From Myxococcales bacterium (GTDB lineage Bacteria; Myxococcota_A; Bradymonadia; UBA7976; UBA1532), in contig JACKDN010000007.1 in NCBI GenBank assembly GCA_020633465.1, forward strand, positions 248,001 through 312,000: a DNA stretch of 64,000 nucleotides, in the 5' to 3' direction. Under the pieces are notes generated by a model. It was not told where the DNA came from. It worked only from the letters and a program-made list of their open reading frames with translations, and made no database searches. This document shows, in pieces, positions 1 to 9,700 of this stretch (its first letter is position 1; each line of letters begins with the position of its first letter). A program made the position numbers and the translations under genes.

Positions 1-53
1 CGGCCGGGGTCCCTTTCTGCTACTCACCGCGCGAGTCGCTCCGCGAGGTGTCC

Positions 54-371
54 GTGCGCCGCTTCTTCGCCCCCGCCTGCCCGCTCTTCCTCGCCCTGTT
101 CGCCGTGGGCTGCTCGCAGGAGGTCGGCGACGCCTGCTCGTCGAACGCCGAGTGCGGCACCGGGCGCATCTGCGACCGCGCCAGCCGCGGCGGCTACTGC
201 ACCGTCTCGCCCTGCGAGCCGGGCACCTGCCCCGAGAACTCGGTCTGCGTCGAGTTCGAGAACGAGGCCACCTACTGCATGGCCCTGTGCGACACGAGCG
301 ACGACTGCCGCGGGGGCTACACCTGCGACGAAGAGACGGGCGCGGCGCCCTTCTGCCGCCAGGTGCGGTGA
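54..371 (+). CDS. Cysteine-rich secreted lipoprotein
   Basis: Small predicted lipoprotein of 105 residues. A type II signal peptide (positively charged RR, hydrophobic stretch) ends at the lipobox LFAVGC, so Cys20 would be lipidated. The mature part holds about ten cysteines in a DxCxxxxxC pattern (for example CSSNAEC and CDTSDDC), typical of small disulfide-rich surface lipoproteins of Myxococcota. I chose GTG at 54 because a GAGG Shine-Dalgarno sits 5 bases upstream; GTG at 48 is the alternative. The frame stays open to the left window edge, and the upstream codons read PFCYSP, like the C-terminus of another such protein. The gene ends in a GTGA overlap with the next one. Function unknown. 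Confidence 0.7.
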   Translation: MRRFFAPACPLFLALFAVGCSQEVGDACSSNAECGTGRICDRASRGGYCTVSPCEPGTCPENSVCVEFENEATYCMALCDTSDDCRGGYTCDEETGAAPFCRQVR

Positions 372-835
372 GCACGCCCCCGCCCTTCGCCGACCTGCTG
401 CCCTTCCTGCAGGGCGTGCCCATCTTCGGGGGCGTGCCCGACGCGCACCTCGAGACGCTCTGGCGCCACGCCGACTGGCTGACCTTCGAGGCCGACGACG
501 TGCTGGTACGCGAAGGCGAGCCGGCCCGCGCCCTCTACGTCGTCGTCGAGGGCGCCATCGTCGTCCGCAAGGGCGAGACGACGCTCAGCGCGCTGGGCCC
601 CGGCGACTGCGTGGGCGAGATGGCGCTGATCGACATCCAGCCCCGCTCGGCCGATCTGGTCGCGATGACCGACGTGAAGGTCATGGCGCTGGGCATCGCC
701 GATCTGCTGCGGCTGCAGACCTCGTCGCTCGAGACCTACGCCATCGTCGTCCTGAACCTGGCGCGCGAGCTGTCGCGGCGCCTGCGGCTGGCGAACCGCG
801 CGCTGGTGGCCGCGGGCCTGCCGACGGTCGAGTGA
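368..835 (+). CDS. Cyclic-nucleotide-binding domain protein (CRP-like sensor domain alone)
   Basis: Protein of 155 residues that is essentially one cNMP-binding beta-roll (about residues 18-135) followed by a short helix. The phosphate-binding cassette is recognisable: GEMALID at 83-89 and PRSA at 92-95, with the Glu and Arg that contact cyclic nucleotide in CRP/PKA domains. There is no helix-turn-helix and no transmembrane segment, so it is probably a cytoplasmic sensor or adaptor, not a transcription factor. The GTG start overlaps the upstream stop (GTGA) and its own stop overlaps the next GTG, which implies translational coupling across three genes. Ligand not determinable from sequence. 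Confidence 0.8.
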   Translation: MSTPPPFADLLPFLQGVPIFGGVPDAHLETLWRHADWLTFEADDVLVREGEPARALYVVVEGAIVVRKGETTLSALGPGDCVGEMALIDIQPRSADLVAMTDVKVMALGIADLLRLQTSSLETYAIVVLNLARELSRRLRLANRALVAAGLPTVE

Positions 836-2691
836 GGGCGGTGCGGCGCGCTGCCTCGTTGGTCGCGCTGGGGCTCGTCGCCTGCCAGGGCAACGCGACC
901 GATCCGCGGGGCGCGACGCCCGTGCCGCCCCGGGTGCAGGCCCTCGAGCCGCCGCTGCTGGTGCCCGGCTCGACCGTCCTGATCCGCGGCGAGGGCTTCC
1001 TCAGCCCGCCGGCCGGCGCCACCGAGGTCGAGCTCGAGGGGACGGTGGACGGCATCCCCCTCACCTTCACCCTGTCGCCGGACGCCGTCGGCCCGACGCA
1101 GATCCGCGTCCCGATGCGCGGCCCGCTGCGGGCCCTCTTCGGCGACGCCGGCGGCTTCGAGGGCGTCGTGCGCGTGCGGGTGCGGCCGGGCGACCTCGAG
1201 GCCAGCGCCGAGGCCGAGGCGCCGGCCCGCCTGGACTTCGTCGCCTTCGTGCCGCCCCTGCTGAGCGCGCTGACCGACACCGTCGCGCCGGGCGCGCTGC
1301 TCGACGCGCGGGGCGACGGCTTCCTCGACGAGGGCGAGGGCGAGGCCGCCCTGCGCTTCGACGGGCGCTTCGTGCGCGAGGCGGACGGGGCCACCACGCC
1401 GATCGACGGGGTCGAGCTGCCCCTGACGACGCGCGCCGGGCGCACCCGCGCCGCCTTCTATCTGGCGCCGGGCCTCTTCGGCCTGCAGCCGGGGCGCTTC
1501 GAGGGCGCGGTGACGCTGACGGTGCGGCCGGTCGAGGGCGGCGCCGCCGACAGCGCCTCGCTGCCCGTCGTGATGACCCAGGGCGCGCCGCGCGTGGACC
1601 GGGTGTCCCCCAGCGGCGCCGCGCGCGGGCAGGTGGTGCACCTGCGCGGCGAGGGCTTCGTGCGCAACGACGCGCGCGCCGAGACGGCGACCCTGGTGCG
1701 CGCCCGCGGCACCTTCGCGCCGCTGGGCGATCCGCCCGAGCCCGCCGAGTTCACCTTCGTGCCCGAGGCGTGGCTGGACAACAACGAGGTGCAGCTGGCC
1801 CTGCGCACGCGGCGCACCCCCGACGGCGGGCTGACCGGCATCGGCGCGGCGCCCGGCGTCTTCGAAGGCGCGCTGTGGGTCGAGCTGTACGCCGGCTTCG
1901 ATCGCGTGGCCTCGGCGCCGCTCGAGGACGTGCGCTTCGAGGTCAGCCGGCCGGCCCAGGCGATCAGCCTGCGCTATCTGCCCAGCTTCATCGAGGGCCT
2001 CGAGCTGTTCGGGCTGAGCGGCGCGTTCGACGTCCTGCGCGCCCGCATCCTCGAGGTGTGCCGGCGCGACTACGCGGGCCTGCGCATCTTCTTCTACGAG
2101 GGCCCGCCGCCCGGCTTCGTCGAATACGTCACCGTCGAGATCGGCGGGCGAGATCCCAATGGTTTCGGGCTGTTCGGGCTGGACAACACGCCCGAGAAGG
2201 ACGTCGGCAACCTGAAGCTGGACGAGCTGATCGGCGGCGTCAACGCCGAGACCGAGGCCGCCGGCGGGCTGGCCTTCGGCGGCATCTTCCTCGAGTCGTT
2301 CCTGACGCTGTCCCCGGATCACCCGGCGGCGTCGCCGATCGCCGATCCCGCCTTCGACGCCGTGTTCGGGCCCTTCAGCCCGGCGCTGAACCCGGCCGCG
2401 CGCCCCTACCTGCCCGGCGAGGCGCCCACCGGCGAGCGGGCGGCGGCCCTCGACCGGGCCACGCGCGCGCTGGCCAACCTGATCGGCTCGACCATCACGC
2501 ACGAGGTCGGGCACACCCTGGGGCTGGCCGCCCACCCGCGCGACGTGCACAATCCCAGCGACACCGACGGCGGGCTGATGGACCGCGGCCTGCACCGCCC
2601 CTTCGCCGAGCGCGCCGCGCTCGACGGCACGCCCCCGGCCCGGTTCCTGGGCCCCAACCGCGCCTACCTCGAGGCGCTGTTCGGAGAATGA
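832..2691 (+). CDS. Lipoprotein with IPT/TIG-like repeats and a C-terminal zincin metalloprotease motif
   Basis: Protein of 619 residues. The N-terminus has an RR plus a hydrophobic stretch ending at LGLVACQG, a lipobox. Residues about 25-370 contain repeated modules opening with P-x-V-x-x-LxP...G-S/Q-x-V-x-L/I-RGEGF, the signature of IPT/TIG immunoglobulin-like domains. The C-terminal third carries HEVGHTLGLAAH (H557, E558, H561, H568) and a following GLMD Met-turn (M583), as in metzincins. The spacing is unusual: the third histidine lies one residue later than in HExxHxxGxxH. It is probably an exported, surface-anchored peptidase; substrate unknown. GTGA overlap with the cNMP gene upstream; the DUF192 gene starts 4 bases after the stop. 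Confidence 0.75.
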   Translation: MRAVRRAASLVALGLVACQGNATDPRGATPVPPRVQALEPPLLVPGSTVLIRGEGFLSPPAGATEVELEGTVDGIPLTFTLSPDAVGPTQIRVPMRGPLRALFGDAGGFEGVVRVRVRPGDLEASAEAEAPARLDFVAFVPPLLSALTDTVAPGALLDARGDGFLDEGEGEAALRFDGRFVREADGATTPIDGVELPLTTRAGRTRAAFYLAPGLFGLQPGRFEGAVTLTVRPVEGGAADSASLPVVMTQGAPRVDRVSPSGAARGQVVHLRGEGFVRNDARAETATLVRARGTFAPLGDPPEPAEFTFVPEAWLDNNEVQLALRTRRTPDGGLTGIGAAPGVFEGALWVELYAGFDRVASAPLEDVRFEVSRPAQAISLRYLPSFIEGLELFGLSGAFDVLRARILEVCRRDYAGLRIFFYEGPPPGFVEYVTVEIGGRDPNGFGLFGLDNTPEKDVGNLKLDELIGGVNAETEAAGGLAFGGIFLESFLTLSPDHPAASPIADPAFDAVFGPFSPALNPAARPYLPGEAPTGERAAALDRATRALANLIGSTITHEVGHTLGLAAHPRDVHNPSDTDGGLMDRGLHRPFAERAALDGTPPARFLGPNRAYLEALFGE

Positions 2692-2695
2692 GCCG

Positions 2696-3331
2696 ATGAT
2701 CCGCCGCCCCCTGGCCGCCGCCCTGCTGCTGTGGGCGCTGGGCTGCAACGGCAAGCCCGCCCCCGCGCCGGCGACGATGCCCGCGCCCGCGCCCGAGGCG
2801 GACGCCGAGGCGGCCGCGGCGTGCACGCGCGACATCGAGTGCACCGACGGCTGGCACCCGCAGATGCCCGGCTGCGGCGTCACCGACCGCTGCGTCGAGG
2901 GCACCTGCGGCGCCCCGCCGGCGCTGACCGGCGAGGCCACCGCCGAGACGGGGCGCCTGGTGTTCGAGGGGGCGACCGGCGAGATCGCCTTTCAGGTCGA
3001 GGTGCAGGACGACGACTTCGAGGTGCAGCGCGGGATGATGTGCCGCCGGTCGATGCAGCCGGGCTGGGGCATGCTGTTCCTGATGCCGCGGACCCGCGTG
3101 CAGCGCTTCTGGATGAAGAACACGCTCATCCCGCTGGACATGGTGTTCCTCGACGAGGACTGGAAGGTCGTGGGCGTGGTGGCCGAGGCGGCGCCCCAGA
3201 CGCTCACCGGGCGGTCGGTCGACGCGCCCTCGCGCTACGTGCTCGAGCTGGCCGGGGGCGCGGCCGCCAAGGCCGGCGTGCAGGCCGGCGTTCAGGCCCG
3301 CTTCTATCCGCCGGCGGCCGCCGATCGGTGA
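2696..3331 (+). CDS. DUF192-domain lipoprotein
   Basis: Protein of 211 residues. The lipobox is at LLWALGCNG, followed by an Ala/Pro linker and a small cysteine-containing segment (ACTRDIEC...GCGVTDRCVEGTC). From about residue 85 it is a DUF192 (PF02643) domain: RGMMCRR, GWGMLFLMP, FWMKNTLIPLDMVFLD and a Val-rich end are the family hallmarks. The biochemical role of DUF192 is not established. It follows the zincin gene by 4 bases and is the last gene of the plus-strand run; a PilZ gene converges on it 22 bases downstream. Confidence 0.85.
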   Translation: MIRRPLAAALLLWALGCNGKPAPAPATMPAPAPEADAEAAAACTRDIECTDGWHPQMPGCGVTDRCVEGTCGAPPALTGEATAETGRLVFEGATGEIAFQVEVQDDDFEVQRGMMCRRSMQPGWGMLFLMPRTRVQRFWMKNTLIPLDMVFLDEDWKVVGVVAEAAPQTLTGRSVDAPSRYVLELAGGAAAKAGVQAGVQARFYPPAAADR

Positions 3332-3353
3332 CGCCCCGCCGCGCCGGACGGCA

Positions 3354-3755
3354 TCACTCGGGCGGCTTCTTGCTGCGCATCTTGCGCATGTGGCCGAAGA
3401 GGGTGGCGCCGAGGTGATCGACCATCAGCGAGTCGACGACGGTCTGCAGGGCCTGGCGCTCGGCGTCGTCGTCGAAGATGAGCTCGACCCCCATGCCCGG
3501 CTCGTCGTCGCCCGCCTCGGCCGGGGTGACGACGCGGCGCACCACCCCGCGCAGGGTGAGCGCCTCGTCGAGGCGCGGCACCTTCAGGGTGAAGAGGCAC
3601 TCGGTGCCCAGGGCCAGCGGGTGATCGGTGCGGACGAAGAAGCCGCGGCCGGAGAGGTCGCGGGTGAGATCCGAGATGAAGGCGTTGAGGCGCTTGTACT
3701 CGACCCGGATCTCCATGGGAAAGCGGGCCGACTGGCGGTGAGGCGCGTCGCTCAT
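3354..3755 (-). CDS. PilZ-domain protein (myxobacterial TIGR02266-like)
   Basis: Protein of 133 residues built of one PilZ domain. The c-di-GMP-binding features are present: R7-x-x-x-R11 (RQSAR) and D33-x-S-x-x-G38 (DLSGRG). The style, with GTECLFTLKVPR and a C-terminal helix ending in basic residues, resembles the PilZ paralogue family abundant in Myxococcus. Such proteins usually act as c-di-GMP receptors in motility or envelope regulation. I start at ATG 3755 rather than an upstream TTG, because the extra 12 residues are unlike the family. It stands alone between convergent and divergent neighbours. Confidence 0.8.
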   Translation of the reverse strand: MSDAPHRQSARFPMEIRVEYKRLNAFISDLTRDLSGRGFFVRTDHPLALGTECLFTLKVPRLDEALTLRGVVRRVVTPAEAGDDEPGMGVELIFDDDAERQALQTVVDSLMVDHLGATLFGHMRKMRSKKPPE

Positions 3756-3805
3756 GGGCGCATGGTGACACGAGGCGTGGGGGCGCGCCAACCCGGCGTG
3801 CGGGC

Positions 3806-6072
3806 ATGAGACCGGCGCGCCGCACGTGGCTCTGGGGCGCGGGGCTGGCGGTCTACGCCGGCGTGCTGTGCGCGCTGCCGCTGTTCGACGTGCTGGCCTT
3901 CGAGTTCGCCTTCGCGGTCGGCCTGCCGCTGACCTGGGCCGGCGGGCTGGCCGGCGTCCGCGCGCGCGCGCCGGGCGTGGCGCCGCTGACGGCCTGGCGC
4001 CGGGGCGGCCTGTGGGCCAGCGCGCTGGCGCTCGTGCCGCTGGTGCCGATCACCCTCAACGGCCTGCGGGTGCAGAACTGCGCCTGGGGCGAGGGGCTGC
4101 TGATCTACCTGCTGCTGCCGGTGACGGGCGCCTGGGTCGCGGCGGGCTGGGGCGCCGCGCTGGCGCGGACGCGCGCGCCGCGGCTGGCCTTCGCCGCCCT
4201 CTGGATCGGCAGCGTCGCCTGGGGCGTCGCGGTGTTCTGGCGGGATCCGCCGGTCGACGTGTTCAACCCCTTCCTGGGCTACTGGCCGGGCGCGCTCTAC
4301 GACGAGGTGTTCGAGATCGAGGATCGCCTGTGGTGGTCGCGGCTGGAGGATCTGGCCTACGTCGCGCTGGCCGTGTCCCTGGCCGCGCTGCGCCGGGATC
4401 GGCGGCGGGTGATCGCGCTGGCGGCGGCGCTCGCGGGCGCCGTGGCCGCGCACGCCCTGGCCCTCGGCGCCGACGTGCACCGCGACGCGGCGCACCTGCA
4501 GGCGCGGCTGGGCGGGACCCTGCGCGGGCCCCACGTCGTGCTGTACTACCCCGCCGAGTGGCCCACCGACGCGGCCGCCAGCCTGCTGTGGGATCTCGAG
4601 TTCGCGCACGCCGAGCTGCGCGGCTTCTTCGGGCGCACCACCACCCGCCCGGTGCACGTCTACGCCTACCCCTCGGACGCGGTGAAGAAGCGGCTGATGG
4701 GGGCGCGGCGCACCAACATCGCCAAGCCCTGGCAGTGGACGGTGCACCTGAACACGCCGCAGGTGGGCGACGCGGTCAGCCTGCACGAGCTGGCGCACGT
4801 CTTCTCGGCCGAGATCGCGGCGGGCCCGCATCACCTGAGCCTGTACCGCGGGCTCGTGCCGCACATGCCGCTCATCGAGGGGCTGGCCGAGGCGGCGACG
4901 TGGCAGCGCGGCCGCCTGGATCTGCACCAGTGGAGCGCGGCGATGCGGCGCATCGGCAAGGCGCCGCCGCTGGCCGCCGTGCTCGAGCCGACCGGCTTCT
5001 ACGCGCGGCACGGGCGCACCGCCTACACGCTGGTGGGCAGCTTCACGCGCTACTTCCGCGACCGTGAGGGGCCCGAGGCGCTGGCCGAGGCGTACCGGGC
5101 GGGCAGCTTCGCGGTCGGGGGGCGCGACGTCGACCGGCTGGTGGCCGACTGGGAGGCGATGCTCGACGGGCTGACGCTGCCCGACGAGGCGCTGGCCAAC
5201 GCCGAGGCGCGCTTCGACCGGCCGGCGATCTTCGCCAAGGTGTGCGCGCGCGAGATGGCGGCGCTGCGCCGGGGGCTGGGGCGCGCGATGGGGGCGGCGG
5301 ATCTGCCCGCGGCGCTGGCGGCGGCCGATCGGATGCTGGCCTTCGTGGCCGGCGAGGTGGGCGCGCGGCTGGCGCGGGTGCACCTGCTGCACGCGCTGGG
5401 GCGCCGGGAGGCGGCGCGCGCGCCGCCGCCGAGGCGCTGGCGGCGGACGGGCGCGCCGGGGCGGTGGTGCGGGCGCGGGCGCGCGAGTGGCTGGCCGATC
5501 TGGCGGCGGACGCGGGCGACGCGGTGGCGGCGAGGGCGGGCTATCGGTCGGCGCGGGCCACGGCCTTCGATCGCGACGAGCAGCGGCGGCTGGCGGTGAA
5601 GGCGGCGGCGCTCGACGGGGGCGCGGCCGGCGAGGCGGCGCGGGCGCTACTGCTGGCGCCGCCCGGGGCGGACGACGCGTGGGTGGACGCGGCGGTGGCC
5701 GCGCTCGAGTCGACCGATCCCGCCTGGCCGATCAGCCGCTATCTGGCGGCGCGCCGTCGCGTCGCGCGCGGCGATCTGTCGGCCGCCTGGAAGGCGCTCG
5801 ACGGGCTCGACGAGCGGCTGCCCGACGCCTCGCTGCGCTTCGAGGCGGCGCGCCTGCGCGCCGAGGTGGCCTTTCGGGGCGGGTGCCACGCGGCGGCGGC
5901 GCCCCTGTACGACGCGATCGCCGAGCGCGCCGATCTGGCCCTCACCGACGCCGAGCGGCACGACCTGCGGCGTTGGGCCCGGCGCGCCCGCTTCTTCGCC
6001 GAGCACGCCGGCGCCCGCTGCGAGGTTGACATCGATCCGGCCGGCCATTTAGATGCCGGGTCGCCGGAATAG
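3806..6072 (+). CDS. Polytopic membrane protein with a HELAH zincin (peptidase MA-like) domain and TPR-like tail; one frameshift
   Basis: About seven hydrophobic segments lie in residues 5-220, followed by a soluble domain with HELAH at 327-331 and EGLAE (E358) 27 residues later. That spacing and context (LIEGLAEAATW) fit the peptidase MA gluzincin group. The rest is Ala-rich helical-hairpin sequence resembling TPRs, ending at 6072. Around 5410-5430 the coding frame shifts: the frame begun at 3806 turns into Pro/Arg-rich nonsense while the next frame continues AAAEALAADG. One indel restores a protein of about 755 residues, so I treat it as one gene with a sequence error. Likely an inner-membrane protease or protease-like protein; substrate unknown. 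Confidence 0.65.
6026..6054 (+). promoter_or_regulatory. Predicted sigma70-type promoter for the NTF2-like lipoprotein gene
   Basis: TTGACA (6026-6031), 17 bases, TTAGAT (6049-6054). A perfect -35 and an AT-rich patch stand out in this GC-rich DNA. It lies inside the 3' end of the preceding gene, about 60 bases before the 6123 start. Confidence 0.5.
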
Positions 6073-6122
6073 CCGGCCCGCGGGGCGACGTTGCTGCCCC
6101 CGACGTTCTCGAGGAGATGCCG

Positions 6123-6596
6123 ATGGTGCTGCGCGCGTTCGTTGTGAGCTTGACCCTGCTGGGCGCCTTCGGGTGCGGGCCGCGCTACGTCAAGGGCACC
6201 GAGATCGAGTACAGCGACGAGAAGCAGGCCCTCGCCGACGTGGTCGAGCGCTACCGCGTCGCGGTCGAGCAGCGGGACACCGACGCCCTGCGCGCCCTGG
6301 CCAGCCGGGGTTATTACGAGAACGGCAGCACCACCACCGATCCCAGCGACGATTACGACTACCGCGGTCTCGAGCAGCTGCTGACCGACGTGCAGAACAC
6401 GGTCAAGGCCGTGAAGTACGACATCGAGATCGAGGCCATCGAGATCCTCGGCGAGCGCGCCACGGTCGACTACGCCTACCGCAGCCAGTATCTGGTGACG
6501 GTGGGCGAGCAGGACAAGTGGGCGACGGCGGCCGACCGCAACCGCCTGAGCATGCGCATGGAGGATGGCCGCTGGCGGATCGTCAGCGGCATGTGA
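6123..6596 (+). CDS. Small NTF2-like (SnoaL/DUF4440-type) lipoprotein
   Basis: Predicted lipoprotein of 157 residues, lipobox LLGAFGC. The mature domain opens with a helix (ALADVVERYRVAVEQRDTDAL), then Y-x-x-N and a run of beta strands (IEIEAIEILGERATVDYAY, then RLSMRMEDGRWRIVSGM). This is the layout of NTF2/SnoaL-like cone folds, where the final W-R-I strand is characteristic. ATG 6123 is preferred over ATG 6117 because GAGGAG (6111-6116) leaves 6 bases before 6123 and none before 6117. Function cannot be told: NTF2-like domains are enzymes or binding modules. It converges with the giant TPR gene downstream. Confidence 0.75.
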   Translation: MVLRAFVVSLTLLGAFGCGPRYVKGTEIEYSDEKQALADVVERYRVAVEQRDTDALRALASRGYYENGSTTTDPSDDYDYRGLEQLLTDVQNTVKAVKYDIEIEAIEILGERATVDYAYRSQYLVTVGEQDKWATAADRNRLSMRMEDGRWRIVSGM

Positions 6597-6640
6597 GGCG
6601 CGGGCGCGGCCAGCGCCCCCTCACCCGGGTGTGATGCGAA

Positions 6641-6726
6641 CCCGTCCCGAACTCGGCACGGCGGACGGGGCCCGGCTGACAGCTGAACGCTGATCGCTGA
6701 CCGCCGGTGGGAGTGACCACCGACGG
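6641..6726. terminator. Two hairpins in the convergent intergenic region
   Basis: The gap 6597-6751 separates two converging genes. It holds CCCGTCC (6641-6647) pairing with GGACGGG (6663-6669), and CCGCCGGTGG (6701-6710) pairing with CCACCGACGG (6717-6726) with one mismatch and a 6-base loop. There is no clear T tract, so intrinsic termination is only suggested. Confidence 0.35.
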
Positions 6727-6751
6727 CTCGTGAGCAGACCCCCTCACCCCC

Positions 6752-9700
6752 TCAGATCGACAGCGCGGCGCGCACCGCGCGCATCCCCCCGCCCAACGCG
6801 AAGCGATGCAGATCGGCGATGGCCGGCGAGCGGCGCACCAGCTCGGCCAGGCCCCGCGGACCGTGCGGCGCCAGGCCGTGCAGCGCCGGGGTCTCGCGGC
6901 GCAGCAGATCGATGGCCGAGCCGAGGTGGCCCGACAGCACGTAGCCGGTGCGGTGGGCGCCGCAGCGCACCCGGAAGGCCCAGTCGTCGAAGGCGCGCGG
7001 CCCGGCGCCCAGCACCGGGCGCGCGCGGCGCGACAGCGCATCCAGCTGGGCGCCGTCGAGGTGCTCGACGAGCAGCTCGGCCCAGGCCTCGATGCGGTCG
7101 GACGCCGCCCCGGTCTCGAGCGCGTAGTCGGGCCCCTCGTCGGGCAGCCCCAGCGCCATGGCCGCGGCGAACAGCGCGCGGGACTCGGGCTCGGGCAGGA
7201 AGGCCGCGTGCACCGCGGCGCCGCGCGACAGCTCCAACGCGCGGCCCAGGAGGAAGCGCCGCGGGTGCGGATCCTCGCCGTGGGTCAGCGCCCCGCCCGC
7301 CACCAGCTCGGGCGGGTGCAGACGGGCCAGGCCGATGACCCGATCCTCGGCCGTCGTCAGCCACAGGCGGCGCGGCGGCAGCTCGAGCGCGCGCGCCAGC
7401 CGCTCGGTCAGCTCGGCCACCGGCGGGTGCACCACGTCGGCCGGCTCGCCGCCCGTCTGGCGCGCCGCGCGGTACATGGCGTCCAGGGCGGGCGCCATCC
7501 AGCCGTGCAGGTGTTCGAGCAGCACGCCGGCCGGCGACCGCAGGGCGTCGTCGGCGACCAGGCGCTCGCGCACGGACGCCGGCAGCGCGCTCGGCGGCGC
7601 GCCCCCGAAGACGTCCACGAGGTCGGCCAGCCGCTCGCGCTCGGCGTCGGTGGCCTCGCCCATCAGCGCCAGCAGCGACAGGGGCGCGTGCGCGGCGTGC
7701 GCCTCGCCCGCCGCCTCGTACAGCGCGACCAGATCGCGCAGCGCGTCCGGCTCGCCGGGGCTGGCCGCCAGGTAGGCCGCGCGGTGCAGGATGGCCTGCG
7801 AGAGCGCCTCGGGATCGCCGGCCGCGTCGCCGGCGTCGGCCAGCCGCCCGTACAGGGCCGCCAGGGCCGCGCGCGCGCCCAGGTGATCCGGATCCAGCGC
7901 GTGCAGCTGCTCGTAGGTGGCCAGCGCGTCGGCGGCGCCGCCGCTGCGCATCAGCCAGGCGCCGAGCGCCTCGAGCACCGGGACCCGCGCCCGCCCCGTG
8001 GCGTGCCGCACGCCCCCGCGCACCTGCTCGACCACCTCGGCGCGCACCCCCTCGTCCGCCGCGTCGAGCACCTCGAAGAGGCCGGTGGCCGCCGCCGCCA
8101 GCAGCGGTGAGCGATCGAGCGCGGCGCGATAGGCAGCCACCGCCTCGGCCGGCCGCCCCGCGCCCGCCAGCACCGCGCCGCGCACCGTCCACAGCTCGGC
8201 CTGCGGGTTCGGATCGGCCTCGGCGTCCACCAGCCGCTCGACCAGCGCGAGGGCGGTGTCCACGCGCCCGTGGGCCGCGTAGGCGTCCAGCAGCCGCCGC
8301 AGCAGCACCGCGTCGTCCAGGCCCGCCTCGAGCGCCTTGTCGTACAGGGTCAGCGCCCGCGCGGGCTTCTCGAGCCGCTGCTCGGCGATCAGCCCCGCCG
8401 CCGCCCAGGCGGCCGCCTTCCGCGCGGGCTCGCTCACCGCGCGCGCCAGCTTGTCGCGCAGCCGCACCGCCGCCTCCCAGCGGCCCGCGCCCTCCTGCAT
8501 GTTCGCCAGCGCCTCGAGCGCGTCGACCCGCGCGTCCGGGTGCTGCGCGGCGGCCTCGAAGTGCCGCATGGCGTCGGCGTCCTCGCCCGCCGCGCGGAAG
8601 GCCCGGGCGCGGCGCAGGTGCTCGGCGGCCTTGGCGCCGGCCGCGTCGACCTCGTCCGGGGGCAGCGGGAACGGCAGGGCGCCGTACAGGCGCGCGGCGG
8701 CGCGCAGATCACCGCGGGTGTACAGCAGATCGGCCAGCGCCTGCCCGACGTCGTGTCGCGCGGGCGCGCGGCGGTGGGCGTCCTCCAGCCGAGCCAGCGC
8801 CGCGTCGTCGTCGCCCACCGCCTGCGCCGCCCGCGCCCGGTCGAGCTGCAGCCCGGCGACGAAGGGCGACAGCCGGCCCAGCACGCGCTCGTCGCGGGTC
8901 GCGTCCAGGCAGGCGCCCAGCCGGGCCAAGAGGGCGTCCACCGTCGGCCCGTCGCCGCGCGCGTGAGACAGCGTCAGGCAGGCCTCGAGGGCCTCGAGGT
9001 GCTCGGGATCGTCGTCCAGCACGCGCCGCCAGGCGGCCTCGGCCGCCGCGGGATCCGCCCGCCGCTCCTGATGCAGCCGGCCCAGCGCCGCCAGCGCCGA
9101 CACGCGCTCGGCCGCCGTGGTCGCCGTCGCCGCGCGCGCCGCGTGCTGCTCGACCAGCAGATCCCAGTCCTGGCGCTTCTCGGCCACCCGGCGCAGCCCG
9201 GCCGACGCCTCGGCGTGATCGGGATCGTCGGCCAGCACCCGCCGCCACAGATCCACCGCGCCGTCGTCGTCGCCGAGGCGCTGCGCGTCGCGCGCCCCGG
9301 CCTCGAGCAGCTCGATCCGCGGCGCCCCGTGCGTGCGCTCGGCCAGCGCCACCGCCGCCTCGCGCACCGCCACCGGATCCTCGGCCTTCACCGCCAGCGC
9401 GCGCAGCCGACGCAGCGCCACCGGGTGCGCGTCGCCGGCCGCCACCACCCGCCGGAGCGTCGCCACCGCGTCGGCGTGGCGGTACAGCCGCTCGGACTGC
9501 AGATCGGCCACCGCCACCGCCCACCGCGCCCGCACCGCCGCGCCCTCGGCGTCCTCGCCCGCCCGCGCCACCAGCGCAGGCCCCACCCGCTCGTGCAGCG
9601 CCAGCAGCTCGCCGTGCCGCTGCCGCCGCTCGAGCAGATCGGCCACCTCGCGCGCCAGCTCGACGTCGTCGGGGCGCAGATCCAGCGCCCGCGCCAGCGC

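Noticed and set aside
736..2940. Long minus-strand ORF (734 codons) opposite the zincin lipoprotein gene
   Set aside because: Arg/Gly/Ala/Gln-rich antisense shadow typical of high-GC DNA; the plus strand encodes recognisable IPT/TIG, zincin and DUF192 features.
6601..6751. tRNA or small RNA gene in the gap after the NTF2-like gene
   Set aside because: Hairpins are present but no cloverleaf, no T-arm consensus and no promoter; best read as termination structures.
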